The notes beneath the pieces are model-generated. The model did no database searches. It had not been told where the DNA came from and worked only from the letters and a program-made list of their open reading frames with translations. From Euglena gracilis (Eukaryota > Euglenida > Euglenophyceae > Euglenales), in contig CP154955.1 of NCBI GenBank assembly GCA_039621445.1, forward strand, positions 10,776,241 through 10,840,240: 64,000 nt of DNA, in the 5' to 3' direction. The stretch's first letter is position 1, and each line of letters starts with the position of its first letter. This document shows, piece after piece, positions 1-12,022 of the stretch. The translations under genes and the position numbers were made by a program.

Positions 1-556
1 GGTCCGAAATTGACCCGGGAGGGAGGTGCTTTGTGCTATGGGCAGGCACCCCATTGCACAAGGCACCCCCCTCCCCCCCACTTGGGTTGGGAACAGGGGA
101 TTTCTTAAGCCGGAGGGACCCTACCCCCCGGGGGGGGTCCAGCCAGCCAGCAGCTCAAATCCAGCCAGCAGCCCAAATTCGGGCTGGGAGCCCCCCTCAC
201 CCCGGGGGGTTGAGTAAAATGAAGTGGGGGGTCCAGCCCGCCAGCCGGGCGAAGGCCGGGCCAGCTGGCTGAAGGGCGGGTCAGCCGGCCGCAGGCTGGC
301 CAGCCAACCAGGCCGCCCAACACACCCATCCCTTCATTTTCCAGCCTGGTTGTAATGGCAAAAATGTGTTAGAAAATTTTTGTTTTTCAGCGACCCCGCC
401 CAGCCCAACCCCCAGCCCCGGACCCCCCTTTCCCCCCCTATCCTGGGGGGTCCAGCCAGCAGCTCGTTTCCAGCCAGCAGCCTTTTTCAGCCGGAGGCTG
501 GACCCCCCGGTGGGGGGGGGTCCTTAAGAAATCCCCTGGTTGGGAAAAGAAGCCTG
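1..556. mobile_element. Right part of a G/C-rich short TIR element, cut by the window edge
   Basis: The sequence ends in AAAAGAAGCCTG at 556. This is the same right terminus as the complete element at 10230-10508. Its left end lies outside the window, so no TSD can be checked. The interior has the family motif GGGCAGGCACCCC near 40-55. It is split by another element at 94-538. Confidence 0.55.
94..538. mobile_element. Short non-autonomous hAT-like element, nested
   Basis: The ends are perfect inverted repeats, CAGGGGATTTCTTAAG (94-109) and CTTAAGAAATCCCCTG (523-538). They are flanked by the 8-bp direct repeat GTTGGGAA (86-93 and 539-546). The interior (about 410 bp) is made of CCAGCCAGCAGC-type repeats and C/G runs with no coding capacity. 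An 8-bp TSD with CAGG ends is typical of hAT transposons. It interrupts the element that ends at 556. Confidence 0.88.
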
Positions 557-1297
557 GCCAGGAAGCACATCGGGCACGTTGAGGCCCCTCTGTGGCCAGC
601 TCTGTCCCACGTCCCGAGCGTTTTGGAGAGAGTCTCAGCCTTGGAACATTTGATTCATTCACCACCTGTGTTACTCCTCCTGGGGGGTTGTCGAGAGGGG
701 GTGGGTTGGGGCCTCGTCCCCCCCCCCGGGTGCGCCATGGATCACGTTTTTGGCCCGTCCAAAGCCCAAACCGAAATTTTTTTCAGCATCTTTGGCCAAT
801 TTTGGCTGGATTCTGGGTGGGTGGGTGGGTGGTTGACCCCGAGGGGGGAGGGGGTCGTTGGTGGGTGGGTTTTCAAAAAAAGTGGGTGGGTGGGTTTGGG
901 CCTGGGAAAAAGTCCCCCCCCTGGGAATCTATGCTTGGAATCCAGTGTTTTTCATTATGCATAAACAGGGCAATGAAAAAGAGGCTGTGTGCTGTTTCGA
1001 CGCGATTCCTCAAGACGTCTAATTGAATCTAATTGAACTCCTGTCAACAGAAATTCCAGAGGCAACAGGATTATGCAGGAAACCATGTAAAGTCAAGCTT
1101 GCTGCACGTTTTCCCCCACTCTTTCTGAATTTACGTGCAGTTCTTTTTTTCACAGTTCTAGTCTTCTTTTGCGGTGAAACAAAATTCATTTGTGTGTAAT
1201 TAATCGATATCGAACGTTTTCCCCCTTTAAAATTGGCGATGCGCACCCCCCCCCCCCATTTCCAGCCGCTTGGATGTTGCCTGTGTGCTGATTCGGC
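557..1297. other. No gene seen; G-rich GGGTGG tracts then AT-rich sequence
   Basis: Positions 820-900 hold repeated GGGTGGGT blocks and C-runs. Positions 960-1240 are AT-rich single-copy sequence. No exon with convincing AG/GT borders was found. Confidence 0.5.
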
Positions 1298-1895
<598 letters not shown>

Positions 1896-1921
1896 TCTTT
1901 GCCCGCTCGATTGGCCCCCAG

Positions 1922-2046
1922 GGCGGCCTCCCCGCAACGACGACTCCTCCGTCTTCAGCCTCCTGCCGGAGTTCGTCTTCGCCGCGTCGGACTGGCGGCT
2001 CGGCCGGGACGTCCACCCGCAGGGCCGCGAGGCGGTGGACGCCGGC
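1922..2046 (+). CDS. Exon of the EF-hand/ankyrin gene (first recognisable)
   Basis: Acceptor TTGGCCCCCAG precedes 1922 and a possible donor GGC|GTGGCG follows 2046. The frame starting after two bases reads from RPPRNDDSSVF through SLLPEFVFAASDWRLGRDVH. It contains the pattern F-x(2)-SDWRLGRDV, which may be a degenerate EF-hand, but no family was recognised with certainty. The exon ends on a codon boundary and so can join the exon at 2459. The frame stays open past 2046, so the donor is uncertain. No initiator Met or promoter was identified; the true first exon may be upstream. Confidence 0.55.
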
Positions 2047-2458
2047 GTGGCGTACAACGCCCTGACTGGCAGCCGGGGCTGGTGCCTGCCGCTTGCAGGA
2101 CGGGTTTTGCTTTGCGTTGTCGGCCGCAGGTCGACAGAGGCTTTTTTTCCGAAGGTTGGTGATCCAAGGGTGGGTGGGTCCTGGCCTGCCTTGGCGGACC
2201 TTTTTCATCCCCCCCCCCCCCCCGGGAAGCTGTCTTCCCCTTGAGGTTGCCACACACCACACAGGATTGGTTGCCACCACACAGGATGCCGTCATCTCGC
2301 AGCCTGTGCCGGCTAACTTTTCATGCCGGAAAGTCCACCGCAATGTCTCTCGGCGTGTGCCGGCAGGCTTGTCGGGGCGCGGGGGGGGGGGGGTAGGTAG
2401 GTACCTGTTCGGTCAGCGCTGTCACGCGTGAGCCCTGCTCCTCTTCCGGCCCCCGCAG

Positions 2459-2508
2459 GACTACCCGTTCCACAAGGTCTACACGGGCCGCCTCAACCTG
2501 GCCGGGAG
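2459..2508 (+). CDS. Small exon of the EF-hand/ankyrin gene
   Basis: Strong acceptor CGGCCCCCGCAG and donor GGGAG|GTGGGC bracket 50 bp encoding DYPFHKVYTGRLNLAG plus two bases (AG). Ending in phase 2 with AG recurs in this gene, where the next exon often begins C/T then TGG. It has too little sequence for domain assignment. Confidence 0.6.
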
Positions 2509-2578
2509 GTGGGCCCAAGTGGTACAGACAGGCCTGTTGCTTCCCCCCCCCCCCCGCTGTCCAACACCCCCCCCCCCT

Positions 2579-2705
2579 TCGTTGCAGTATGGCTTCTTGT
2601 CTGTCTATGGCCGGCACTAACGTCGCTCCTGGCCCAGTTTGTGTGGTGAGTGGCCAGGGACCCCTCACACCAGTGCTCTTGTATTGCTCCCTCTGGCCGG
2701 GTGAG
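2579..2705 (+). repeat. Dispersed ~170-bp repeat, diverged and truncated copy
   Basis: The segment from GTTGCAGTATGGCTTCTTG to CTGGCCGGGTGAGCAAC matches the repeats at 29482-29643 and 48712-48862. It also matches, in reverse orientation, the clean insertion at 51756-51924. This copy is more diverged and lacks the far end. Confidence 0.75.
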
Positions 2706-2708
2706 CAA

Positions 2709-5700
2709 CCAACGACCCCCCCCCCCGGATGGAGGACAGAGGTTACCAGTCGTTGGGCACAGAGGGGGTATTCAAGCTTTTCGCCCCCCATGTGTGTTGC
2801 ATGCTGCGGCGCCTGACCTTTCACCCATCCAGAGAGCGAAGTGTTTTGGGGTTTTGCTGGATCCCCGTTCTCGGATCCCCATATCTGTTGTGACTGATGT
2901 TGGACAATGTGCCCCTTTTGTCCTTCCCAACGCATCGCTCGAGCAATCGTCTTTGGTTCACTGCCCCATTTTGTCATGAAGACCAGTGAGCCCGCAGCGC
3001 CCGTGGCTCGGGGATGTTGCCTAAAAGCAACTGCGGCCCGCCAGCGTCCCCACCCATTGACCTATTAGTTAGAACCCTGAGAGCAGAGTGCTAACGCAGA
3101 GAGGAACCCACAGCCGACAAGACAATTGATTTGGACGATTTGGGCGAGCTGTTAAACGTGTGATGATTGCCAAAGCGCAGCACCAGCCTGGAGGCAACAG
3201 ATGCCTGACGACTGGCCTGCTCTCGTCAAGGCAAACAGGTTGGGCTCGGAGATTTTTTTAAGGTTGTCTTGTTTCAACCATTCTCCCCAAACAGGGTGGT
3301 GGACGGGTGGGTGGGTGGGTGGGTGGGTTGAAATGACCCCCCCCCGCCCTGTTCAAGGGTATTCTGATTGGGCGACTTTTCGTTCGGAGGGACGGGACCT
3401 GCAATTGGGTACCGCCTGGAAGTGATGCTTCTTTTTAACAGATGAGGCTGGACCCACTCTGCCCCTGAGAAAGGTGCGGCTGGTAAAGTCTGGAACCCGT
3501 TGGCCCCCGCAAGAAAACTGCTCCAGAACGCCACCGCCCTAGTCACTCCAACTTCCTCCTAATCTCCGCAATCTCCGCTGTCTCTTGTCATGCTTCCCGC
3601 CTTCTGTGAATGTTTTTTTGTCCTGTGTCTGACTATGCAACCTTTCTTGTATAGGCATATAATTTTAATTTCAAAGATACCATTCCAAAGGTACTGGATT
3701 CGCTATGCGCACGTCTCCTGCAATGTGGTAATGTGGTCGTTTTTTTTGTTGTGAGTGCAAGTCTAAAATGAAGCCAGCAGTTTTTTTCGTCCCCCCTTAA
3801 TGTGCGACATTAATTTCACAAATTTTAACCATATTTATGAGGTTTCTGAAAATTGCATTGTCAGCAGGTACTAGCGGGTACTGGCAACCTTCCGGAGAGG
3901 CCGAATTTCCAACGTGACAAATCAGGCAGTGCTGGCCCCAACTCTTCAGCTTCCCAGGGGGAGGGGTATCTGCATGGACCCAAATCAGCCAGTTTTTCTG
4001 AGAAAATTTTGTATGGTTGATTGCTCTTTGGTCGAAGTCAGGTTCCATGCGTAAGAAGCCTGGTTAGCCTGGCAAAAAAAATCGATGAAAATAAGATATG
4101 CACATCTGCTGCTGCTGCGCTGCTGCTTACCTAGGTGCACGTGATTTCTGCCTTTGTTGAAGCAACTGCGAAGGTGTATGCACTTGTGTGGGAGATGCTA
4201 TGTCAGCCGCATCCACATTCAGCTTCTTTCAGAAAGTCTGCAATATAGTTTGAAGCATTGATTGTTCGGACTTTGGAAAACCTGTTCCGCAAAACTGTGT
4301 TGAAAATAATGCAAACGTCTGAACAAGCTTTCTATATGTTAAAATGTGTTCTGAAAACAACTTCCTGACTGTGAAAAGTGTGTACAGAAGGATTGAAATC
4401 AACGTTCAGCCAAAAAAACATGGCAATTTCAGGCTCTGCTGAGAAAAAAGATAGTTTTATGTCAATCAGGCCAAGTATGTCAGACATGCATTTTTTTTTC
4501 AGGTGTTTTCAGGCATTCTCAGGCATTTTAAAGGCGCCTATTTTCCAGGTCGTCTAAGGCAGTCCGGGCATCAAACCAACGTCGGTCCGAATCAAAATAT
4601 TAAAGATCCGAAAGGCCTTTTTGGGTGGATGGATAATGCCAAAAAATGAAATCGCCAAATCTTGGCAAAAGCAACCCAACTCCCAGAGAAATGAATGGTT
4701 TCTGGCATCGCTGAAGAAAATTCTGCCTGATTGAAAATTTTAGGCATTTTCAGGCATTTTGGCCAAAAGAAAAGCATTTTTGAGGCACCTCAAAAAATAA
4801 TGCCTGTGGCAGATTGAGCCCATTTTGTGCACACAAAATCATTTTGGCACACCAATACATGGAGATGTGCAGTTGCTTGCCAGGGCAGGTGTGATGCTGC
4901 TCGTTGCCCCTTGTGCCTCCCCAACTAATTAAAGATTGCATTTTTTTTTTTTGCCAGCGAAGGTCCCTCGGCTGCAAACTCCACTTTGGGAGATCCCATA
5001 CGGTGAGCCACATCCATGTTTAATTTCTCTCAGGAAGTCAGGAAGTGGAAAATATGGCATGAAGTTTTTTTGACATGGCAGGGTTCGAAGGTTCTTGAAA
5101 CTAAGTCCATGGCTGTGTCCGGACACCATTTTCAAAAACACCAATATGTTTTATTTGATCCCTGATTAATTTCTTGCTCACAATTGTAGCACTTCCATGG
5201 TTTTTTTTTTGAGATGGGGTCTGGGTTTGGGGGGTCAAAATTAACCACCGAGAGTGGGTCCCTGAGCCCTCCCCCCCTCAGGGCGTGGGTGGGTCTGGCT
5301 TTGACTTGGCAACCAAACAGAAACCTCCCCATCTCGGGAAGCATTGACAGGCGCCGCGTGGATCGTCTCGCCCCATCTTGCTGGGCCGAGCGAGACGAGG
5401 AAAGTGCCAAAAACAATTTCCATCTTCTGGCCTGAAAATTGATTGGCGGGTAGTTCAATGCTTAATATGCTACATGTAAACATGTATAATACATATGTCC
5501 CTACACAATACAATGTGTGTTATATTTGATTTTTTTTAAAAAGACACACTCAGAATGACACTCAGAATGTACAAATACTTCCACTTCTCCGGTGGTTTTT
5601 CCCAATACTCACCAGCCCCTTTGGAGCTGGTGAAGCATGCAACGGGCAAAAGTAAAAGCAGAGAGCATCATTTGATTGCCCATTACACCACACCACTCAT

Positions 5701-5932
5701 CGATCAAGAATAAACTTCCCAAGCACGTCCCAACTTTTGGTTGCGTAGAGTTTCAAGACGGTTTATAAAGGGGGGGGGCGGAGGTATTTCGGCGGGAGAA
5801 CCAAACTTGCGGCCAAAAGTGAATGCCACCAATCTGCCTCCCCGTACAATTTGCACCGGTTTTTGCCCAACTCCACCCTTCTTTGAACCAAACTTCCAGC
5901 CGGCCCCCCCACGGTGTGTGTTCCGCCCGCAG
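2709..5932. other. Long intron-like stretch, no firm exon
   Basis: AT-rich sequence with T-runs and short G/C palindromes, for example CAGGGTGG near 3293 and CCGCCCTG near 3350. A possible 41-bp exon at 3442-3482 (AG acceptor, CTG|GTAAAG donor) fits poorly in phase. A frame near 5340-5435 (DRRRVDRLAPSCWAERDEES) is protein-like but lacks a donor. Neither is annotated as an exon. Confidence 0.4.
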
Positions 5933-6066
5933 CGTCCCTCCCTCCCCATGCTGCCACTCGAGGGCCAGGCCGCCATGTGGCACTGGCTGGACCGCCACCG
6001 GAGCGGGGGCCTCACCGTGGCGCAGCGCATGGCGTTCATCCAGCAGTGCGGGCTGTCCCAGCTCAA
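5933..6066 (+). CDS. Exon with degenerate EF-hand
   Basis: Acceptor TTCCGCCCGCAG; donor candidate CTCAA|GTGTGCC. The frame begins RPSLPMLPLEGQAAMWHWL, followed by DRHRSGGLTVAQRMAFIQQC. DRHRSGGLTVAQ aligns with a 12-residue EF-hand loop (D at 1, G at 6, hydrophobic at 8). It lacks the acidic residue at 12, so calcium binding is doubtful. It ends in phase 2 (AA), compatible with the exon at 7820, which begins with one spare base before TGG. Confidence 0.7.
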
Positions 6067-7819
6067 GTGTGCCGGGCCCTCCTCCCCTTCGTTGGCCCAG
6101 GCTTTTAGGGGTTTGGCTTCGCTCAGTCACGCCCAGGATATTGGATCAGCGTTGGTTTTATATGGGGGAGGGGGTCCGACCCCCCCTCCGAGGGGGTCCA
6201 GGAACTCGGACCGTTTTCCCCCGGCCTTTTGCGCCGAAAAACTGATTTTTTTCAACACCTTTTTTTGTCAATTTGGTTTAAAAAGCCACCTGACATCGAA
6301 ATATTGGGCATTTTTAAAGACCTTAAAAATGGTCAAATGGTTGTTTTTAAGGGAGGGGGGTCGACCCACCCCTTCCCGGAGGGTGTCCAGGACCAAACCC
6401 CTCACATTTCTCTTCACTGGTCACCTCCCGTCACACCCAGGCACACTCAGTCATTTCATAGGTGTTTGGCACCACCACGAAGGAGAAGGCTGGGGGGTGC
6501 CAAAAAGAAGATTTTCAATTATCAATTTTTTGGACCCCCCCCCCTCAACTCCCCCCAGGGGGCCACACATTTCAATCACAGCCGACCACCCAGTCACTAG
6601 TCACCCCCGGTCACACCCAACCACACCTCGGTCCAGGTGGCATTCTCGGTGGTGTTTTTTTCTTCTTCAAGCAAGGTCTCAAATGAAGGCAGGCAGTTTG
6701 GTGTCCCCTTCCCAATGAAAATAAAGAATAAAGAGATATTATATGCACATATAAAACAGATGTGAGAAACAGATACAAAAATAAATTCTGAATTTTATGA
6801 AGTGTGCAAATTCATATTTATATTTATTCACAATTTGTCTGGTTAGGGCCAACCATTGCTTAGCGGTTGTCCAACTGCACTTTCTGGGGGATGCCTGGGT
6901 GGTTTTTTTTGTTCAATGACTGACGGAAAGCTATAGACAAAATGGTCACAATCGGTGTGGGTTTTTGAGGTTTAGGTGAAGTGGCTGAAGAGACCGACCT
7001 TCCCCTTGAAGTTGGCGAGAATTGGTTGATTGGCTTTTTTTTGAAAAAGCGACTGATTATATTATTTTTTGAAATGAACTGGAAATGAACTCCCTGGTGG
7101 TAGTTTTGGTAAGCAGCAAAATGTCGGGGTTGAATGGGAATACCAAAACTCAATGGGTGGGCCCATCCTGGTACCCCCAGTTGGCTTTATCATACTCCCC
7201 GGATATTGACCTCCAGGAAACTGTCCACAACTTCCCTGTACCCGCTAACCTGTCCTCATAGAAATTTATCCTGCCCTTTGTACCTGCTGACCTGTCTCCT
7301 GTCAATTTTTTTGAGCATTTTCACATTTTTCAGTTGAAGAAACAAACAGTCCCAAGTTGAAAAAATTGCGAACGTTGTTTTCATATGATTCTGATCACAA
7401 ATCTGTGGGAATTTTTTTAAATTTTTGTGTCTAGCGAAGGTATGTCTTCTCGGGGGTCACTTGCTGGTTTTTTTAAAAAAAATTTAAAGTTACCGACTGG
7501 TATTTGGCTGCAGACCCCCATCCCCAGCCAAACTGCGGATAAGTGTCCAACCCCGTGTTGATGGTGCCGTAAATTTTTGAAAGTTTTGGCCAATTTCCTT
7601 TTGAATTTGAGCCATTTTGGTCCGAGTGGCCAGAGTGACCAAACTATCCACCTGGGGAGGCAGACAGTGGGTTACTGGTTTTTGAGAAAGTGGCTGATCG
7701 GTTCTTTTTTTTTTTTGGAATCGGAAGATAATGTCCCCCTCCCCCCGGAGATCGGTAACCCGTGGCATGTTCGGCACCCACCGCCCCCTCGGCTTCCCCC
7801 CGACATCCCCCGCGCTCAG

Positions 7820-7886
7820 TTGGGTGGACGCCGATAGCGATGGGATCCTGTCCCAGCCGGAGTTCGAAGCCCTCTTGGCCAGGATT
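7820..7886 (+). CDS. Exon with canonical EF-hand
   Basis: Acceptor CCCCGCGCTCAG, donor candidate AGGATT|GTGGCC. After one base the frame reads WVDADSDGILSQPEFEALLA. The loop DADSDGILSQPE has all expected ligands (D1, D3, D5, G6, hydrophobic 8, E12). This predicts a genuine Ca2+ site, flanked by WV before and F-E-A-L-L after as in E and F helices. This is the best single domain call in the 5' half. Confidence 0.85.
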
Positions 7887-8942
7887 GTGGCCGGCGCCCC
7901 CGCAACCCTGCCGGCGAACGACACCGCGGCGGACAGGTGGCTGTTTCCCCAGCCTCAACAAGAGTGTTTACCTCCACCCCCCCCCCCCCCCCAGTGGCGG
8001 CCATTGTCACCCAAACCACCAAAGTGGATTTTTGGGAGTTCTATGATTGTTATTGGTAAATTCTCAGACGTATGGATGAATTTGGATATGAAATAACTCC
8101 CCCCCCCAAATTTAAATCCCCCCAGCTTGATGTTGAGCGGGATTTCAAGACCCTCAGGGAGGGCTTTATATTTGAGGGGGCTTTTTTATATTTTGGGAGG
8201 GAAATCAAACTTTTTTGGGTGTCCTTTATTACCTTTGGCAGCCTGCGGCCGATGTCTCCTATATCAAATGCACTCCTATATCAAACGTTTAAGTTGTGCA
8301 CTTCCTGATTTCAACAAAAATGCGCCATTTTTCTCCAAATTCAGGATTGATTGTGAAAATTTGTAATATTCACCCAAATTGTCCACATCTTGCCCTGAAT
8401 GGCACCTTACACTGGGGGGGGGGCTTTATATTTGGGTGGGCTTTATATTTGGGGGGGTTTGTTGAAAATATATTTCAAATTTCACCCATTTATGCCAGTC
8501 CATTTGTCGCTCAACAATTTCCAAGATTCCTTTTCCATTTAGGTGGCCTAACTTGCGCAGCCTTTGTGTGCATTTCCTCACAAAGCCCAACACTGGCTAT
8601 GCACCACAAAAAGATTCCTTGTCCAAGGGGGGTTTATCATTGGGAGCGTTTATTGTTTGGACAAATTTTTTTGAAGTCAAAAGTCAGCCAAAAACCCTTC
8701 AACAGGCCCCAATTTTTTTGGGCATTTTAGGGCCATTTTAAATAATGGACACTCCTTTTGACATTTTTTTCCTGCAACATAATCTATTTTTGGCGAACTT
8801 TGCAACAGCTTTGGAGTTTGGAGTTTGGGTTACCATTTGGGCAGCCAAAGTTCTGCCGGGGTTTTTATTCAGGGTATTCATTGGTACCCCGCCTCAACCG
8901 GTGATACGTCCTCCTTCTTCAATCCCGCAAAAGCAAAAACAG
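7887..8942. other. Intron-like stretch
   Basis: C/G runs near 7975-7993, then AT-rich sequence. The motif GCTTTATATTTGGGGG is repeated near 8160-8210 and 8413-8456. No exon was supported. Confidence 0.45.
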
Positions 8943-9019
8943 CGGCCTGGTTGTAATGCCCAAGAAGGACGTGGAAGCCCTGAAGAATCTCTTGCGTTTG
9001 TTGGCAAAGTTGGACCTGG
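8943..9019 (+). CDS. Exon, EF-hand-like helical segment
   Basis: Acceptor GCAAAAACAG, donor CCTGG|GTGCTG. With one leading base that would complete an AG+C serine codon, it reads SGLVVMPKKDVEALKNLLRL and then LAKLDL. S-G-L-V-V-M-P-K-K-D resembles the second half of an EF-hand loop followed by an amphipathic helix. It is less GC-rich than neighbouring exons. Phase with the next detected exon (9170) does not fit, so a small exon may be missed in between. Confidence 0.6.
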
Positions 9020-9169
9020 GTGCTGAGAGTTGTTGCTCAATGTAATAATTATCCTTTGGTTAGTTTCCCTTTTTTCTGTATCGAAGTGCGAAGTTCAGCC
9101 AGCCATCTGGGTCAAAATATGTTGTTGTTTTTTTTGCGAAGTTGCACACCAACAGATTGGACAAATTAG

Positions 9170-9270
9170 GACATCAAAATCGCTCAAGCGCTTCCAGACC
9201 ATTTCAAGGAAACCACTAAAATTTCTGGGCCATATGACGTGTACCACTACTTTCCGCTGCTTTTCGAGAG
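9170..9270 (+). CDS. Exon, unrecognised
   Basis: Acceptor ACAAATTAG and strong donor CGAGAG|GTACCC. The open frame includes DIKIAQALPDHFKETTKISG and PYDVYHYFPLLFER. An in-frame TAG overlaps the acceptor, so the frame is open only from the exon start. The composition is protein-like and matches no family I recognise. It ends in phase 2. Confidence 0.6.
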
Positions 9271-9497
9271 GTACCCATATTTCTCCATATGTCCTGTTTA
9301 AAAGCAATCTATTTGTGCCCAATTCTCCCATCCCCCGGAATGATGTGCTCAGTGCTTTGGAGCATTTGTGATGTGCCTTGTAGAGAGCTTTTGTGCATTC
9401 ACCTTCCAAGACCGCCTGCAAGATGGCTGAATCCAGATTTTCTTCTTTTCTTTCTACCCCTGATTCCCTCAAAAACTGTTCTTTGCCTCTTCACTAG

Positions 9498-9546
9498 GCC
9501 TTTCTGCGACAGTTTGAACGTCATGATAAAAAGCGAACGGCATACA
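9498..9546 (+). CDS. Exon, EF-hand-like
   Basis: Acceptor GCCTCTTCACTAG. The frame reads AFLRQFERHDKKRTAY plus one base before GTGTTA. It ends in phase 1 and joins exactly with the exon at 10720, which starts with two spare bases. That phase match is the main support. FERHDKKRT resembles a degenerate EF-hand entry helix and loop. Confidence 0.55.
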
Positions 9547-10029
9547 GTGTTATACAGTAATACAGTGTGAAAACAATCACAGGAAAAAATTATGGGAAAA
9601 CTGATTTTGAAAGATGATGGGAATAATTCAACTTTTCATGGAAATGGTGGTGACTTTTCTCATTTGTAATGGTGTTGCTTTTTGACAAAATGGCAACTCA
9701 AAACCCCAAAAAGTGTCAAAATGTTCTTCTGGTGGTCTTTTTTTTGTGATTTCTCATTACAAAATAAACCCCCATTTCTTTTGCGTGTGCAATTCGACCT
9801 CCCCTGACAGTGGCTTTCCAAGAGGGCGTAGGAAAATTGCAGGAAAAATGGTGGAAAATTATGGTTCTTTCCGAAAAAATTTGTCTGCCGTAATTTTGTC
9901 TGGACTGCAGGTGGTGGCAAGCTTTCTCTCACAAAATGTGGTTCCCTCACTCTGGTCCTCTAGCAAACCGTACCACCGCATCTGCACATGGCACTCATGA
10001 CACACAGACATTCACGATACACATAACAC

Positions 10030-10625
10030 CTGACATGTATGCCACACATGGCACACACGCCACACATGCCACACATGCCACACATCCCACACATGCCATG
10101 AATGACACACGTGCCACACATGCCACACATGCCACACATGATACAGATGCCGCACATGCCACACCTGCCACACATGCCACACATGCCACTCATGCCACAC
10201 CTGCCACACATGCCACACATCCCACGCATCAGGCTTCTTTTTAAGCCCCCGGGGGGGGGGGGGGGGGGGGTCCCCCCCACCCACCCAGGGTGGCGCGGGA
10301 CCCCCCCCGGGGGCCCCGGGGGCGGGGACCCCCCCCAAAATCGGGCCCGTTAAAGGCAATTTTCAAGAATTTTCGGCGCTTCGCGCCGAAAAGGTATACC
10401 CAGCGCCTCCGGTGCGGGACCCCCCCCTGGGGGGGGGTCCGGCCCGGACCCACCCACCCACCCCCCTCCCCCCCGGGGAGGGGGTCAGGTGATTTAAAAA
10501 GAAGCCTGCCACGCATGCCATACATCCCACACACCCCACACATGCCACGCATGCCACACATGCCACACATGCCACACATGCCACACATGCCAAACATGGC
10601 ACACATTCCTCACATGACATCACAC
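10030..10625. repeat. 9-bp minisatellite (CACACATGC)n, interrupted
   Basis: Tandem copies of a CACACATGC-like unit fill 10030-10229 and resume at 10509-10625. The array is split by the short transposon at 10230-10508. Shadow frames rich in His/Thr or Cys/Met on both strands are not genes. Confidence 0.92.
10230..10508. mobile_element. Short non-autonomous hAT-like element in a minisatellite
   Basis: TIRs CAGGCTTCTTTTTAA and TTTAAAAAGAAGCCTG, with a perfect 8-bp TSD CCACGCAT (10222-10229 and 10509-10516). The interior is C/G homopolymers around a central hairpin CGGCGC-TTC-GCGCCG (about 10373-10389). It has no coding capacity. It inserted inside the 9-bp array, so the array is older. Confidence 0.93.
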
Positions 10626-10719
10626 ACCTGCCAGCCGCGTGTAATGCCATGGCATCGCCCGGCCTGGATTTCACTTGGAACTGCTGACCTCATCGAACCC
10701 CAAACGTCTGGGCCCCCAG

Positions 10720-10895
10720 CCAGCGAAGTGGGCGAGCTCATCCCCGAAGGGGACGCAGACGTCCTCTTCGACTTCTTCAAGGACCCCCTGCTGGTGGACG
10801 CTGCGGCGTTCCGGCTCTACGCCGGCCAGCACGCAAAGCACCTCCTGGCCGTGATCCCCGAGGAGGGGCCCCTTGACCCTGGCCAGTTCCAGCAG
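10720..10895 (+). CDS. Exon of the EF-hand/ankyrin gene
   Basis: Acceptor TGGGCCCCCAG and consensus donor CAG|GTACCT bracket 176 bp. After two bases the frame includes SEVGELIPEGDADVLFDFFK and later GQHAKHLLAVIPEEGPLDPG, ending QFQQ on a codon boundary. EGDADVLFDFF resembles a loop-plus-helix segment. Phase matches both the previous exon (9498-9546) and the next (11634). GC-rich like the other core exons. Confidence 0.82.
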
Positions 10896-11633
10896 GTACC
10901 TTACCTCCACCCCCCCTCGACCAAGCGCCCCCATCCTTTTCAAAGGTCATCTTCCTGGCACAAATTGGCCTTGTGGATTATCATAAAAATTCGCTTTGTG
11001 AATTTTCACGAAAAATTCATCAAGATTTTTGATTAAGTAAAAACATACGAGGCTTGATTTGGTGAGATATTGCTAATTCCTTCACTTGAATGCCCGCAAG
11101 GTCAATAGGAAATACAAGCAAAGCTGGAAGCACCAACCACCTGTGTGTTTTGCTTGTGTTTTTACTCCCTCTCCAATTACGATCAAAGCAGATGTTTTAT
11201 TCACCAAGGCCATAAACCCCAAAAAACGTTTGTTTTTGTGTCCTGTGCCATATAGTGAAGATTGCCCAACAACCAGGGGAAATGCCTCGGTCGCTTTGCA
11301 CATAATTCGTCCCTTATGCAACACATAAACAGCAACAGGTAACTGCACCAAACAACATCGGAACCTTCAAAAGGGTTCCCATAACCGAATGGAAAGTAAG
11401 TCATAATTAAAATCAGAAACAACAATCATTGCATGACCAAAAGTCGCATGCAAAGGCCTTGGCCAAATGACGAAATAGCTTCCTGATTCTTTTTTTTCCG
11501 GGCTTTTTGCAGAAGGTGAGAATAATATGCAGCGCATAGGTTGTTGGCGGCAGAGGAGATTTCCTTGGAGGTTTCAGAATTCTAATTTCTACAATTGCAG
11601 GGTCGTTCCTAAGTTTACTCGGTCTATTTTCAG
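10896..11633. other. Intron
   Basis: AT-rich, unremarkable sequence between the donor at 10896 and the acceptor at 11632-11633. No other exon was supported. Confidence 0.6.
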
Positions 11634-11755
11634 GTGCTTCAGGCGGAGGTCCCCACCACCGATGCCCTGCGGACCGGACTCCAGCTTCTGTTCAAGTGGG
11701 CCAATGTGGATGGCTGCCAGAGTGCTGCCCTCCCACGGTGGCTGTGCCTGCTGAG
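11634..11755 (+). CDS. Exon with degenerate EF-hand
   Basis: Acceptor CTATTTTCAG and donor CTGAG|GTATAT. Phase 0 frame: VLQAEVPTTDALRTGLQLLF followed by KWANVDGCQSAALPRWLCLL. WANVDGCQSAAL occupies the position of an EF-hand loop but lacks most ligands. Splice sites on both sides are close to consensus. It ends in phase 2 while the next exon needs phase 0, so a small exon may be missing. Confidence 0.8.
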
Positions 11756-11936
11756 GTATATTCACCAAGAACGCCAATAAAGAATCCAGTTTTTTTTTTG
11801 AAGAACGACATGAAAATACCTCTAGTTTTCTGTCTTAAAACTACTTCTATTTTTTCCTCCTTGCGCAAGAAGCGGCACATATGGTGTGTGTCCTTTTGGT
11901 ACGTTTGCGTGCGACGGTTAGCACACAACGTTGCAG

Positions 11937-12022
11937 TCTGGACAGTGCGCTGTGGGCACCGGCCAGCTCCATCGGGCTCAGTGGCTCCACCTCTTGCAAT
12001 CCTTGCAGCTCGGCACCGTCAG
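11937..12022 (+). CDS. Exon, EF-hand-like repeat
   Basis: Acceptor ACAACGTTGCAG, donor CGTCAG|GTCTGT. Frame: SGQCAVGTGQLHRAQWLHLL then QSLQLGTV, ending in phase 2 (AG). GTGQLHRAQWLHLL matches the G-x-L-x(3)-x-F/W pattern of the last half of an EF-hand loop plus its F helix. It joins exactly with the exon at 12281, giving S-WVDHN. Confidence 0.72.

Noticed and set aside
3442-3482. Candidate exon with a good donor (CTG|GTAAAG)
   Set aside because: Joining it to the exon ending at 2508 creates an immediate stop codon; coding content is too short to judge.
7182-7236. Protein-like frame LALSYSPDIDLQETVHNF after an AG
   Set aside because: No duplicate or phase support; the donor (CCT|GTACCC) is plausible but the segment could be chance.
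9960-10674. Cys/Met-Gly frames that could be read as metal-binding proteins
   Set aside because: They are translations of the 9-bp CACACATGC minisatellite and end in the inserted transposon.
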